Source: Strongylocentrotus purpuratus
Taxonomy: Eukaryota > Echinodermata > Echinoidea > Camarodonta > Strongylocentrotidae
Assembly: GCF_000002235.5 (NCBI RefSeq)
Contig: NW_022145612.1
Location: 15,802,809 to 15,866,808 of the forward strand
Reading direction: 5' to 3'
DNA: 64,000 bases
Below, piece after piece: positions 47,401-58,176 of this stretch. The notes under the pieces are model-generated. The model had not been told where the DNA came from and did not search any database. It saw only the letters and a list, made by a program, of their open reading frames with translations. Position numbers and translations under genes: made by a program. Every line of letters begins with the position of its first letter. The first letter of the stretch is position 1.

Positions 47401-47540
47401 GCATCATTGTAATCTCGAACATCTTTCTTCTTCCACTTCTGTGACGGACCATCCTCCTCCTCTTCTGAAGCATCGCCACAATATGTTGTTGCTAGAAAAG
47501 TGACGAGAAAGACCACAATTAAAAAAGTAGACTTTGACAT
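43779..47540 (-). CDS. MESD: MESD, LRP5/6 chaperone of the ER (complete, 3 exons)
   Basis: MESD (Drosophila Boca) is an ER chaperone that folds beta-propeller/EGF modules of LDL-receptor-family proteins, including the Wnt co-receptors LRP5/6. Exons on the minus strand: 47540-47370, 46092-45860, 44028-43779 (654 nt, 217 aa), phases 0 and 2. Residues 1-21 form a signal peptide (MSKSTFLIVVFLVTFLATTY). Then WKKKDVRDYNDADLERLFDQ, PKIDFSKMDPSNPESILQMS, KKGKTLMMFVTVSEDPTKEE, SLF-like QLFNANYQIQR, DSNRAIFLTKDGATAWEMKN and FLLEQDRC, matching human MESD block by block. The tail is a Lys-rich segment ending KTEL, in the place of the human ER-retention signal REDL. The start ATG begins a good signal sequence, so it is the likely start. 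Confidence 0.97.
44135..44524. mobile_element. Low-complexity DNA-transposon remnant with AATCGGGA repeats and A35/T25 hairpin
   Basis: Flanked by CAGGTG on both sides (44129-44134, 44525-44530); ends CAGGGGTGATAG and ATCAGGCCTG are roughly inverted. The body is made of AATCGGGA-type units and contains 35 A followed by TC and 25 T (44374-44435). It is probably a hAT-like non-autonomous element; only a 6-bp target duplication is seen. MESD intron 2. Confidence 0.5.
45004..45057. repeat. 18-bp tandem repeat, three units
   Basis: TGTATATCCTGGATATAT, then two TGTATATCCCGGATATAT/A units. Each unit is itself partly palindromic (ATATCCCGGATAT). MESD intron 2. Confidence 0.9.
45181..45355. mobile_element. 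Pogo/Tigger-like MITE in MESD intron 2
   Basis: Termini TACAGTCAAACCTG and AGGTTTCACTGTA are inverted with TA at both tips. Inside are repeats of CACTTGTCTATAAAGA / CACTTGCCTATAAAGA. Same family as 20469-20653. Non-coding, 175 bp. Confidence 0.8.
46430..47080. repeat. 651-bp near-perfect palindrome in MESD intron 1
   Basis: The left arm (46430 to about 46740) is mirrored by the right arm (about 46762 to 47080) with few mismatches; only about 20 bp separate them. Arms open with GAATTTTTTTCTCTAGTCTA and contain CTCTTATTGGGG, CGTTTTGCCCCC and TTTTTAGGAA landmarks in both orientations. No coding sequence and no recognisable transposase. No clean target duplication at the edges. It may be a foldback element or an inverted duplication. 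Confidence 0.92.
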
Positions 47541-48288
47541 TGTTCTTGAGAATGTATTGACGTTCAGAGCAGATCAGCGAGCAACACTACTCCAGCAAAT
47601 CCGGTCGCAAAATACAATGCACAAGCGCTTTCGACCTCGGCCTCTACTATCATCTGGCCGGATCATCGACGTCCAGGGCCGCCGGGCCCGCCGGGCCAGG
47701 CAGCGTAGAGCTAGCTAGCTAGCTGGCTGGGGCTCAGGTAGGCGCGGCTGCGACACACACTAAAATTCTTAGACAACTCGTCCACCAAAATCTCGTTCGT
47801 ATATATTGGAAAGGCGAGCGATGCGCGCGAGCTTGCGAAACGTAATAACTCGCGCCGTACCAGTGGCGGAAGAACTGGCCTAGTAAGTGCTGCACAATAT
47901 TTCTTGGATACATATTCACTGTCGTCATAGGCGCCGAAAGTAGGGTGGCGGGGGGCGGGGGGGGGGGGGGGGGGGCAGTTGCCCTCCAATCAAAAAAAGT
48001 GTGAGGGCAAAACGCATTATTGCCCCCCAAAAACGCCCCCTCCAAAAAAAATTGTAAAAGATGGTTGTGATTTTAAGCCAAAAGTACATAACAATAATAA
48101 AAACCAGAATTAAATCACATATAAAATTCCATTCAAAGAAAAGGAAAGTTAACAGGAATTAAATTTCCTAAAAATGCCACCTATATTTATCAATGGAGGT
48201 TTTTATAATAGCGATACGCGCATATCGTGGACATATTGTGAGAGAATTGGAAAGCGTGTCTGTTTTTTGTTATAGGGGTGAGAAGACA
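47541..48288. other. MESD upstream region and GC-rich repeat DNA
   Basis: 47541-47760 is CpG-richer and directly upstream of the MESD start, so it probably holds the promoter and 5' UTR; on the minus strand it includes TGGACGTCGATG, a CRE/ATF-like site. From about 47925 a G run and GCAGTTGCCCTCC-type sequence look like the end of another repeat. No gene seen. Confidence 0.4.
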
Positions 48289-48343
48289 CAGGCGCGGATT
48301 CAGGGGGGGGGCCGAGCGGGCCTTGGCCCCCCCCCCCCCCCCC

Positions 48344-48379
<36 letters not shown>

Positions 48380-48599
48380 AGAAAAAAGGAAAAGAAGGGA
48401 AAGGGAAAGGGGAGAGAAAGGGAAAGAAAGAAGAGGAAGAAGAAAAGAAAAGGGGGAAGAAGGAGATCGGGGGGCCGAAAGGGCCTTGCCTCCAAAGCTG
48501 TTGACCCCCTCCCCCCCCCCCCCCCCCCCAATCAAAAAATAAGAGAGAAGGAAGGAAAGGGAAAGAAAAAAGGAAAAGAGGAGATACTGGCGTACTGAT

Positions 48600-48935
48600 A
48601 CTGATTGCTCATTTGACCGTGATTAAATGCCTAAAATCCCAAAGCTTTCGGGGGCTCTGCCCCCTGGATTCAACCTAGGGCCCTACGGCGGGCCCTTAGA
48701 TGCTCATCTGACGGTAACTTAATGCCTAAAATCCCTCTTTTGGAGGGCTCCGCCCCCTGGACCCTACGCCAAATAGTGACCTTCCAGTGTCACAAAATAA
48801 TAGGTATTTTAAAAAAAATGCTCATCTGACCTTAATTAAACGCCTAAAACCCCTGAGTTTCCGGGGCCGGCTCCGCCGCCTCGACCCCACCAGGGGCCCT
48901 AAGGCGGGCCCCTGAATGCTTATCTGACCGCGGTC
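48600..48935. repeat. Satellite B, left block (about 4 units)
   Basis: Units begin with ATGCTCATCTGACCG (near 48606, 48700, 48819, 48916) and contain CCTAAAATCCC, GGGGGCTCTGCCCCCTGGA and AGGGCCCTAAGGCGGGCCC. The GGGGGC...GCCCCC core forms a short hairpin. Inside the hAT element. Confidence 0.85.
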
Positions 48936-49019
48936 CCCCCAAATCGGAAGAGGACGTAGGAAGAAAAAGTAGCAGAAAAAGAACATCTTTGAAATTCAGA
49001 CAAGGATTAAGAGTATAGA

Positions 49020-50310
49020 GAACGGTACAGCGAATCGTCTTCTTTCTCTCATAATCTTATGAAACGTCAAAGCTTCCGCGCTTTGCGCGGAAGGGGGAAC
49101 CTGAATTCAGACGAGGATTCAGAGGCGAGAACGGTAATACGAATCTTTAATGATTTAATGAAACGTAAAAGCTTCCGCACTTCGCGCGGGATGGGGGGGA
49201 AACTAAATTCCGACGAGGATTATTTTCGAGAACGGTACAACGAATCGTCTTCTTTCTCTAATGATTTAATGAAAATTAAAAGCTTCCGCACTTCGCGCGG
49301 GAGGGGGGAACCTGAATTCAGACGGGGATTTAGAGTCGAGAACTGTACAGCCAATCGTCTTCTTTCTCTCATAATCTTATGAAACTTAAAAGCTTCCGCG
49401 CTTCGCGTGGGAGGGGGGGGGGACCTGAATTCAGACGAGGATTAAGAGTCGAGAACTGTACAGCCAATCGTCTTCTTTCTCTCACAATCTTATGAAACTT
49501 AAAAGTTTCCGCGCTTCGCACGGGAGGAGAGGGGGGGGGGGGGGACCTGAATTCAGACAAGGATTAAGAGTCGAGAACTCTACAACGAATCGTCTTCTTT
49601 CTTTAATAGCTTAATGAAACGTCAAAGCTTCCGCGCTTCGGCGCAAGAGGGAGAGGGAGTGACTGAATTTAGACGAGGATTAAGAGTCGAGAACTTTACA
49701 ACGAATCGTCTTCTTTCTCTAATAATTTAATGAATCGTAAAATTGTCCACGCTTCGTGCGGGAGGGGAAAAACTAAATTCATACGAGGATTAAGAGTCGA
49801 GAACGGTACAACGAATCGTCTTCTTTCTTCAATAGTTTAATGAAACGTCAAAGCTTCCGTGCTTCGCGCAGGAGGGGGAGGGGGGCTGAATGTAGACAGG
49901 GATTAAGAGTCGAGAACTCTACAACGAATCGTCTTCTTTCTCTAATAATTTAATAAATCGTAACATTTTCCGCGCTTCGCTCAGGAGGGGAATAACTAAA
50001 TTCAGACGAGGATTAAGAGTCGAGAACGGTACAACGAATCGTCTTCTTTCTTTAATAGTTTAATGAAACGTCAAAGCTTCCGCGCTTTGCGCAGGAGGGG
50101 GAGGGGGGCTGAATTTAGACAAGGATTAAGAGTCAAGAACTCTACAACGAATCGTCTTCTTTCTCTAATCATTTAATAAATCGTAAAAATTTTCGCGCTT
50201 CGCGCAGGAGGGGAAAAACTAAATTCAGACGAAGATTAAGAGTCGAGAACGGTACAACGAGTCGTCTTCTTTCTCGATTTAATTTAATAAAACGTCAAAG
50301 CTTCCGCGTT
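49020..50310. repeat. Satellite A, about 112-bp units, twelve copies
   Basis: Each unit has ACGAATCGTCTTCTTTCTC, then TTTAATGAAACGTCAAAGC, TTCCGCGCTTCGCGC, a G-rich run, GAATTCAGACGAGGATTAAG and AGTCGAGAAC. The CTTCCGCG landmark falls near 49071, 49171, 49281, 49391, 49504, 49626, 49741, 49852, 49964, 50074, 50190 and 50299. From 49626 on, two unit types alternate, giving a dimer of about 224 bp. Confidence 0.92.
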
Positions 50311-50789
50311 TCGCGTTTGCACCGACCCCCCCCCCGCATTACGTCACTGTTGGTCACCATTACGTACCAATATTTGGCTCGCATAATTTGAAATTTGGGC
50401 CCCCCCCCCTAAGAAATCCTGGATCCGCGCCTGAGAAGACATGAGCCCCTGAACGCTTGCGTACTGATGGGGGGGGGGGGGGGGGGGGGTATTTCTTATT
50501 CGATACCAGTGATTTACAAATGTTGCTGAAATGACATGAATTTCCAGTATTTTTTCTCATTTTTTTTTGTAAGTCATACCTTTTTATACGTTTGTTCAAC
50601 AATCAGAAATTCCCAAATGTACAGTCGGGCGTAAAATATGCTTATTTAGCAGCCTTTATGTCATGGTCTGCAAAACCGCTGGGCTGGGGGGCTCGACCCC
50701 TCTCACTTTTCGAAAAAGTATGTTACAGAGAGAAAGAAAGAAACAGAGAGAGAAAAATTAAGTGACCTGCCAATATCACAAATGAGGTA

Positions 50790-51490
50790 TCAAAATATGC
50801 TCATCTGACCGTGATTAAAACTTGAAACCCCAGAGCTTACGGGGCTCCGCCCCCGGACTCCACCAAGGGCCCTAAGGCCCTGGATGCTTATCTGACCATA
50901 ATACCTAAAAAAAACCGAGCTTCTGGGGCACTTAATACCTAAAATCCCTGAGCTTCTGGGGGCTCTGCCCCTGGACCCCACTAAGGGCCCTAAGGCGGGT
51001 CCCTGGATGCTCATCTGACCGAAATTAAATACCTAAAATCCCTGAACTTACGGGGGCTCTGCCCCCTGGACCCCACCAAGGGCCCTATAAGGCGGGCCCC
51101 TGGATGCTCATCTGATCGTAGTTAAATATAAAAACCTCTGAGGTTCCGAGGGCTCTGCCCCCTGGACCCCACCAAGGGCCCTAAGGCGGATCCCTGGATG
51201 CTCATCTGACCGTAATTAAATACCTAAAATCCCTGAACTTACGGGGGCTCTGCCCCTTGGACCGCACCAAGGGCCCTAAGGCGGGGCACTGGATGCTCAT
51301 CTGATCGTAGTTAAATATAAAAACCTCTGAGCTTCCGGGGGCTGTGCTCCTTGGACTCTCCGCCAATTAGTGACCTGCCAGCGTCACAAATAAGGTATCT
51401 AAATATGCTTATCTGACCGTAATTTGAAGCCTAAAAACCGTGAGCCCCTGCCGAGGCTCAGGCCCTGGACCCCAAGCCAATTTACGATCT
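50790..51490. repeat. Satellite B, right block (about 7 units)
   Basis: Same unit as at 48600-48935: ATGCTCATCTGACCG near 50797, 50885, 51007, 51104, 51198, 51293 and 51408, each followed by AAATACCTAAAATCCCTGA, GGGGGCTCTGCCCCCTGGAC and CAAGGGCCCTAAGGCGGG. It lies outside the hAT target duplication. Confidence 0.9.
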
Positions 51491-51499
51491 ACCTGATCG

Positions 51500-54400
51500 T
51501 TAATACTCCACTTTGAAAAACGTTCCGATTGTATATGTTTGTAAATTTGAGACTCTCAATTTGAGACTTTGAGTGCTATTTCATTTTTTTAACAAGCAGC
51601 TTTGTTGGTGAGATCGAGAGTGAGAGCCTACGAGATCGAGAGCTTACTATTTAAACAGTAGAATTTTATGCGGACGAGTTGTCTACAAACCTACACTACG
51701 TGCGGCGTTTATCGTAGTGAGCGTGTCGTTGTATTATTGGACGAAATCCTAGACATGTTCGCTACTCCTGTTGATATATATATTTCCTTATAAGTTATAG
51801 ATGTTGTTGAACGATATAATGAATGAAAACGATAGTTTACTTGTTTTGCTCCACGTTTCCATAGCATTGCCTTGAGATAAAAATCAATTAAATGGTCGAG
51901 GTGCATGGCTCTAGCTATATTGCATGCCCCTAGCTATACCCAAATAATAAATAGAAAACATTTAGGCCTGCATGAATTTAGTGAGGTAATTCTACCAAGG
52001 AAAAAGAGAAAGAAAAAAAAAAACATGACCTAGCATAATTGACTCAGAAGCCAAAAAGAATTTTGAACATGACATACCTATAATTGCTTTCATTACAGCA
52101 GCTTATAAACACATATCAGAATATCCACTGAACTAAAATATAGAACAAAGACACAAAAATGCGGTTATTTGATTTCTTACACCTGCCATAAACAGATTTA
52201 ATGTTGACAATATTTTCCATCCTCTTTGTGGCAAAATAGTGTTTCTCTCTCTCTTGTAGAAAATATACCACAATACACAGGATGCAGACAGTGCTGCAAT
52301 TCCTAATTCTCAATTACATATATTACAAAAAGTAAACAAGACATCAATTACACACATATATATCCATTTCAATAAACAAGTACATTCCTTACACAGCGAA
52401 TAAAGATTCATGAACACATGCAGACTGCAATAGACTTGGCGTTCATGAGTTTCCTTTGACCAAAAGGCTACCTGAAACATTTCTACCCTTTTGAAAATCT
52501 CTCATTTTACAATAGAAAATGGTTCTTTATACTGCATATAGGCCTACACGCATGTATTCTATAGTATTCATGTGATACACCACTGTTACAATCTATAGCT
52601 CTTGATTGTCCAGAAGTGGAACAGGAATCAAAATTGATGATCCCTGTTATTTTGTTTATCTGGCCATTAACATGATTTCTGTCAATTCATTGAATACATT
52701 GTGGTGAAAAGAATTGAACTAAAATGAGTGCATTAATGAATATTTCTTTTTATTAAGAGTCAGAAAGGCATTATTAACTCTAAGTAAAAGCTTAAATATC
52801 CTTCTGGCTCTCAGTTGGTTTCATTGGCCGACGGTTTTTACTTGGCCAGTACATGTCATACAAAGACGTCTAAAGTTCACTCCATGCATGCAGAGCATGA
52901 TGCCTCGAGTTCAAATCTACCCAACAATCTTTTCTTATTAGGTGCTATCACACAAAAAATGTTTAACTTTTTCCTACAATCAGCCACTTCTAGACAGAAG
53001 ACAGTCAGCTTATTACCCAAATAAAAACTAAAAAGACCTGTGGTTGTGGTTAAAAGAGATTTTCTCAAAAATAGCAACATGAACAACACATCTGAGATTG
53101 ATGACTGAATTGAAATATTTACCATATTTTGAAAGCAAAAATATATAGATGAAACTGTGGAAAATGTATACATTTACACATTAACATGGTTGCATAGTAC
53201 TATGTTTTACTCCTTTACATAAGGAATAATAACTAATCATTTTGATTGTCTCCACAGCATCTTTATACATTTACTCCACAACTGTTCAATCTTAGTTCTA
53301 TATTCTCTCTACCCAGATTGCATGATACATTTACAATGCACAATATAGTGCAACAAACTTTGAAGAAGGAAAAAAGTCTAGAAATTTGGTTGAGAGGTAC
53401 ATGTACTACTAATAATAGCACTGGTGTATGTCGTGCTAAATTCAGACTAGTAAATTATACAACTCTTGATGATATACCTATTAAGTGAGTAGTGGAATAA
53501 AGTATGTCTGTTTTCATGGACATTCCAAAAATTCCAAAGCCTCAAAAATAATAATAATTTCATGTTCAAAATGTTGAAACCTATTAATAAGTTATTGGAA
53601 AAAAGTTTGGAAATACAGCTGGCTTTTCCGTTAGGCATATTTTATAGAATGTTTGTTCGCAGATCTCAATGAAGGATATTCCACGAGTTATTTATTTAAT
53701 TTTGCAGAAGGTTTAGGGTTATACAGTGGAAATTATTGTAAACAAAATTTCTGGCCAATACCACGATGTGAACATTTTTCTAATCTTCATTCCATGCTAT
53801 CAGTTATAATGAGTGTGTATTGTAGGAGACAAACACTGAATGAAACCTAACAAGGTGCAAAGCATACTCTTCTTTAACAGATAGATTTCAAAAGTCATCT
53901 TCGTAACTACAGTGGAACTGTAAAGCTCAATAAAACACACTACACCAATGTGGCAGACTTTGCAGTGCAGTACCATTCAAACATACATGTAGTAATATGA
54001 TACACCAGTCACCAGCACATAATTTTGTTTAGAACAAAACTTGTGAAGAAAAAATATGTGACTGCGAGCTAGAATTTGTCGACGTTTTTTTAATATCAAA
54101 ATATATGATTTAAAAGCATACATGCATTGATATGCCCAAGTTTCTTGCACTTTCAAATATATTTTGAACTGTCAAAATATGAGAAAATATTAATATTGGC
54201 AAATTAAAAATGTGACGTAACAAAAAATAGTTATATGAATGAAGTTGTGATAAAAAATTCAATAAGCAATTGTTAAAGGCGACATTTTTTCAAGAAATCT
54301 CTGTGTGTATATGATATGGCATAAGGTATTTAACAGTAGAAACAATAATTGCAACAGTTGATATTTTATGCAAATGTTCTTAAGAATGTTCAATCACATC

Positions 54401-57400
54401 CCCCCTCCAAACAAAGAAATCTGAATTGTGTGTTGGCCACTTGCTGTACCTAATTCTAAGTGAGAGAAACAACACTTTCAGCATATTCTTCTACAGCCTT
54501 TTTCACTAATATAAAATGGGCAAGTACAATGGTTGATCTACATTTCACACAATGTCATAAATTTCTTTTGACAGGTCTTAATGTATCAGATAAGATTGTA
54601 AAGTAATCAACAACAGCAAAAAGAGTGTGGGGGCGTAACTCTATTTGTTAAGTCTTTTTGTGGAAAAATACAATTTGCTTTATTACTCTATAGAAACAAG
54701 AGAAAAATACATTTGTTTTTAATTTTTATTGGCTTAATATCAAAGGTATGCAGGCTGGTAAGAGAGCAATGGTATGACATTCTTTTGAAGACATCAAAAC
54801 AAAAATTAGAACAGAAGGAATAGTAAACAATGCACATCAAAAACATTTCTCCTCGCTATCCTTTCTTTAAAAATCGTTTGTCTCACTAAGTCTCACTAAA
54901 GGTTAGACTTTGAGAATATAATCAAAGTATTCAGTAATATATATTTTTTTTCTTCAGACCAAAGTATGCCCCTAAATATGCCAGCACTTTGAGATATAAT
55001 TGCTTCATTCAATAATGGAAATTGATTCTGACAAAGTTATCAATATAAAACATTAACTTCAAAGATATAAGTATGCTGTAAACCCACGTCTGAAGTTTAC
55101 ACCCCCTTCCCATATAGCTTTGTAAACATGTAACAATACCTTTTTCATACAAACATAAAGCATATGATTAGAATGAGACTGCAATAGTAGTTGATCACAT
55201 GTGCCAAATTGTGATAAGATCTTAGAAATTTAATCAAATTCATCAAAAGTATGGCGGAAAGCCATTTTACCTGAGAAAATGTTTACACAATGTGAACTTG
55301 ATGAATGATTGAGATGGCTTTGGAAGGTGAGTACAAGCAGAACAAATTAAATATGCAGCCTAGAATCTACTAGATTACACACACACACTAAAGTGCTAAA
55401 ATCAACAGAAAAAGAGATTTATAAAGATCATCCCCCCCCCCCCAAAAAAGACAAAAATATACCACATTAGGACCATCTGTACTGCATTATTTTCTGTATT
55501 GTAAAGATGCTTCTACAGTAACAAAATTTGAATACCTTGAAAATCTAGGAAATAAATCATATTCATGAACTAAATAATTTGAACAGCCAGCTTGCCTAGA
55601 TTTAGGAGATGAATAGGTGTAATTGCATTCCGTATATTACAAAAACACTTCAGAAAATCATGAATGATGATTAAGAACAGAATTACAGTATTTCTTCTAT
55701 CAAATGGTAATTTTGTCTTGTTAATATTAATGTCTTTTTTGTCCTTTCTTTGTAGGAAACTGAGCGACAAATTCCATTTCTTGTCTACATCCATCCTTTG
55801 GCAGCCAAATAGTGCATACAATTTACTAATAATAAACAAATTAACAGATATGTAAGAAAATTGGTGTCATTACATTTTAACCAAGACAGGTGCCAAATTA
55901 CAATATATAAACTTTGAGATGAAACCAAGCTAGCCCTATTTCATATCTATACTCTAAAGCCAACCCTTTGCTCAGATGCACACAGTAAACACAAGTTGAA
56001 TGCAACATGCAGCAACCACACTATATTGCTGCTACATAAAAATAGATTTGTATAAAAATAATTTACATAAATTTGGTCCAGCATATTGTTGAAATATGAC
56101 AGCAGTATCAATCGTGAAATACACTGTACGCTCACATGCAATTATCTAAATAGAGTTCTGTTACACATGAAACAAAAATTGACTATTTCTGTGAAGGTGT
56201 GTGGCTTTCATATTATGCAAATGGTATGGTACCAGAATATGTTCATCTGTCATAAATACAACTTCAGTGGATCCTGGAAAGGTAAAACCTCGATTACACA
56301 TTTATCAAGAAAACTATGCTACTCTAAGACAAAATTATACAAAGATTACAATAAACTCCACATACATTATTTCTAACAACATATGCATTACTTTTACACT
56401 GCTTCCAGATTATGTAGAAACAGAAGAACACCTTCCAGTTGTTGTACCCTTGACAGAGAGTGTAATGACATCATCAGCCAATGGAAGGGATCATCTTCCA
56501 ACAACCTACAACAAACAGTTGCCATCGCTTCAAATCAATCGCAACCCTATACTAAAGAGATACGACTTTGTAAGTTTGCGATTGATTGGAGGCTTTGCGA
56601 TCAATGTGGATCATTCGTAGCTGTTTAGACTGGCTGGAAGCCACAAGGTATCTACAAGTACAAGCGCAAGCCGGATACGTTAAGTACTCCAATGCAGCAA
56701 GCAATGGTGGGGAAAAAAGTGTCCTGGTTCATATACCTTATTTATTGGGACTAAAAATTCTGTGTGACAGTGTGTGAAAAATAAATGAGTACAATTCTAA
56801 ACATGCCTTAGGTTCTTCTATTTAAAAAATCATCAGTTCAGATCCAGAAGTGCATTATCTCTGTGTTAAAAGCATGTGAGTTAACACTCTTGTGGCTCAA
56901 AATTGAAAAACTGCAAGGTAGAAGAAACAGTGAAGGTTGAATTTGGAGAAACTGAAATATTGAGGAATAAAGCTAATACAGACCACTTTTGATGGGGGCA
57001 AATCAGTTAATTCTTGATAGCCATTTCATAAGAGAAAACCTAGTCTGAAATACCTTTCCAGGGTGTAATTCCATTGGGGCAGAAGAGAAAGAAGAAAGAA
57101 AGACAGAAAAGATTAACTCATCCCTACACTGTACATCAAGTGCAAAAAATAAAAGTAATAAATTCAACAGGTATGAAACTTGTAGATAAATTTGACACAA
57201 ATTGCAGTTCAAGCAATTCCCTTAGAAATAATGTTTGAAATAATTCAAAAAACTGGCATGTCTTCTCATTTGGTCCCACAGACAGACAAAACACATTTCC
57301 TTGTTGAAATAACTTTCAACACCATGAAAAATGCATCCTTTTCAAACATGTAAAGAAAGTACCAGGTACACAGAGAAGCAGATCAAGCTATGTGCAAATG

Positions 57401-58176
57401 TTTGTAAAAGAATACATGCACAGAAATACACGACATAAAAACAGGTAAACAAGGTGACACAGAGACTTACAGAGTGCAGAGTAAGGGTTGTATCATGTTC
57501 CTAAAACTACATGTAGTTCATCCTTAATTCCTTGTTGAAGGCCAACTGATTGTTGCTAACTTTGAGAGCTGTTATACAGCAACCATGAATAAGTTAATAT
57601 GAAGATAAATCATATGTACCATAGTGATCTCACAGATTGAAAAAATATACAATGGTGCTAATTAAAATATGGCTCTCTATGGAGCACCGATAGAATCACT
57701 GCCTGATATATTTATATAAGTGCTCAACAAACTATACTTTGATGAGAATGAATGCTCAGCTGGCTCTCAATGCTTGAATCATCAAAATGGCACCTTTGTA
57801 TTTCAATCTGCATAAAGTATAACTGTCTCCAAATTATTCACCTTTTTAAAAATCATGGTTTCAGTTATTGTTTGATTCTCTGGGCTCCTTTCTGTATAAC
57901 AGCTCTAAAAGTAACTCCCCACTATCAAAAGTAATTTACTTAATGAGGCACAGTAACGCCACATCTGAACCTGTCATTCTTGACAAAAATAAGAAATATT
58001 AAAGCATGGCTAATCTATTCAAAATGGCTTCTGAGAAAGAATTTAGGGTGTAAATATTCCAAATGTACATATGAATCTCAACATAAACAAATATACAAAA
58101 CATTGTCAAACTAAAAAAATTGAATACTCTCGACATAAATTGGTAATATTTTATGAGCCACGAGCGGCTTGATATG
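51500..58176. other. Gene-free AT-rich DNA downstream of INO80D, possible long 3' UTR
   Basis: No open frame of recognised origin on either strand over 6.7 kb and few repeats, in contrast to the block on its left. Human INO80D has a very long 3' UTR, so part of this may be UTR. A short inverted repeat (CAATCGCAA near 56538, TTGCGATTG near 56577) looks like a remnant MITE. No poly(A) site can be chosen. Confidence 0.4.

Larger units (their letters stand above)
48289..50433. mobile_element. hAT-type element filled with satellite DNA
   Basis: Ends CAGGCGCGGATTCAGG and CCTGGATCCGCGCCTG are inverted; both sides are flanked by AGAAGACA (48281-48288, 50434-50441), an exact 8-bp target duplication. 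The 2145-bp interior has no transposase. It holds long C, A and G runs, four units of satellite B (about 48600-48935) and about twelve units of satellite A (about 49020-50310). Short open frames in it are products of the repeats. Confidence 0.88.

Noticed and set aside
48193-48598. Four overlapping frames of Lys/Glu/Arg or Phe/Pro repeats
   Set aside because: Produced by A, G and C runs in the hAT element; composition only.
49059-49382. 107-residue repetitive frame (MKRQSFRALRGRG...)
   Set aside because: It follows satellite A for only three units and breaks in the rest of the array; unit lengths are not multiples of three.
48940-50310. CRISPR-like array
   Set aside because: Regular ~112-bp units without unique spacers in a eukaryotic locus; it is a satellite.
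53246-53488. 80-residue plus-strand frame in the INO80D downstream region
   Set aside because: No domain, AT-driven composition, no conserved block or splice signals.
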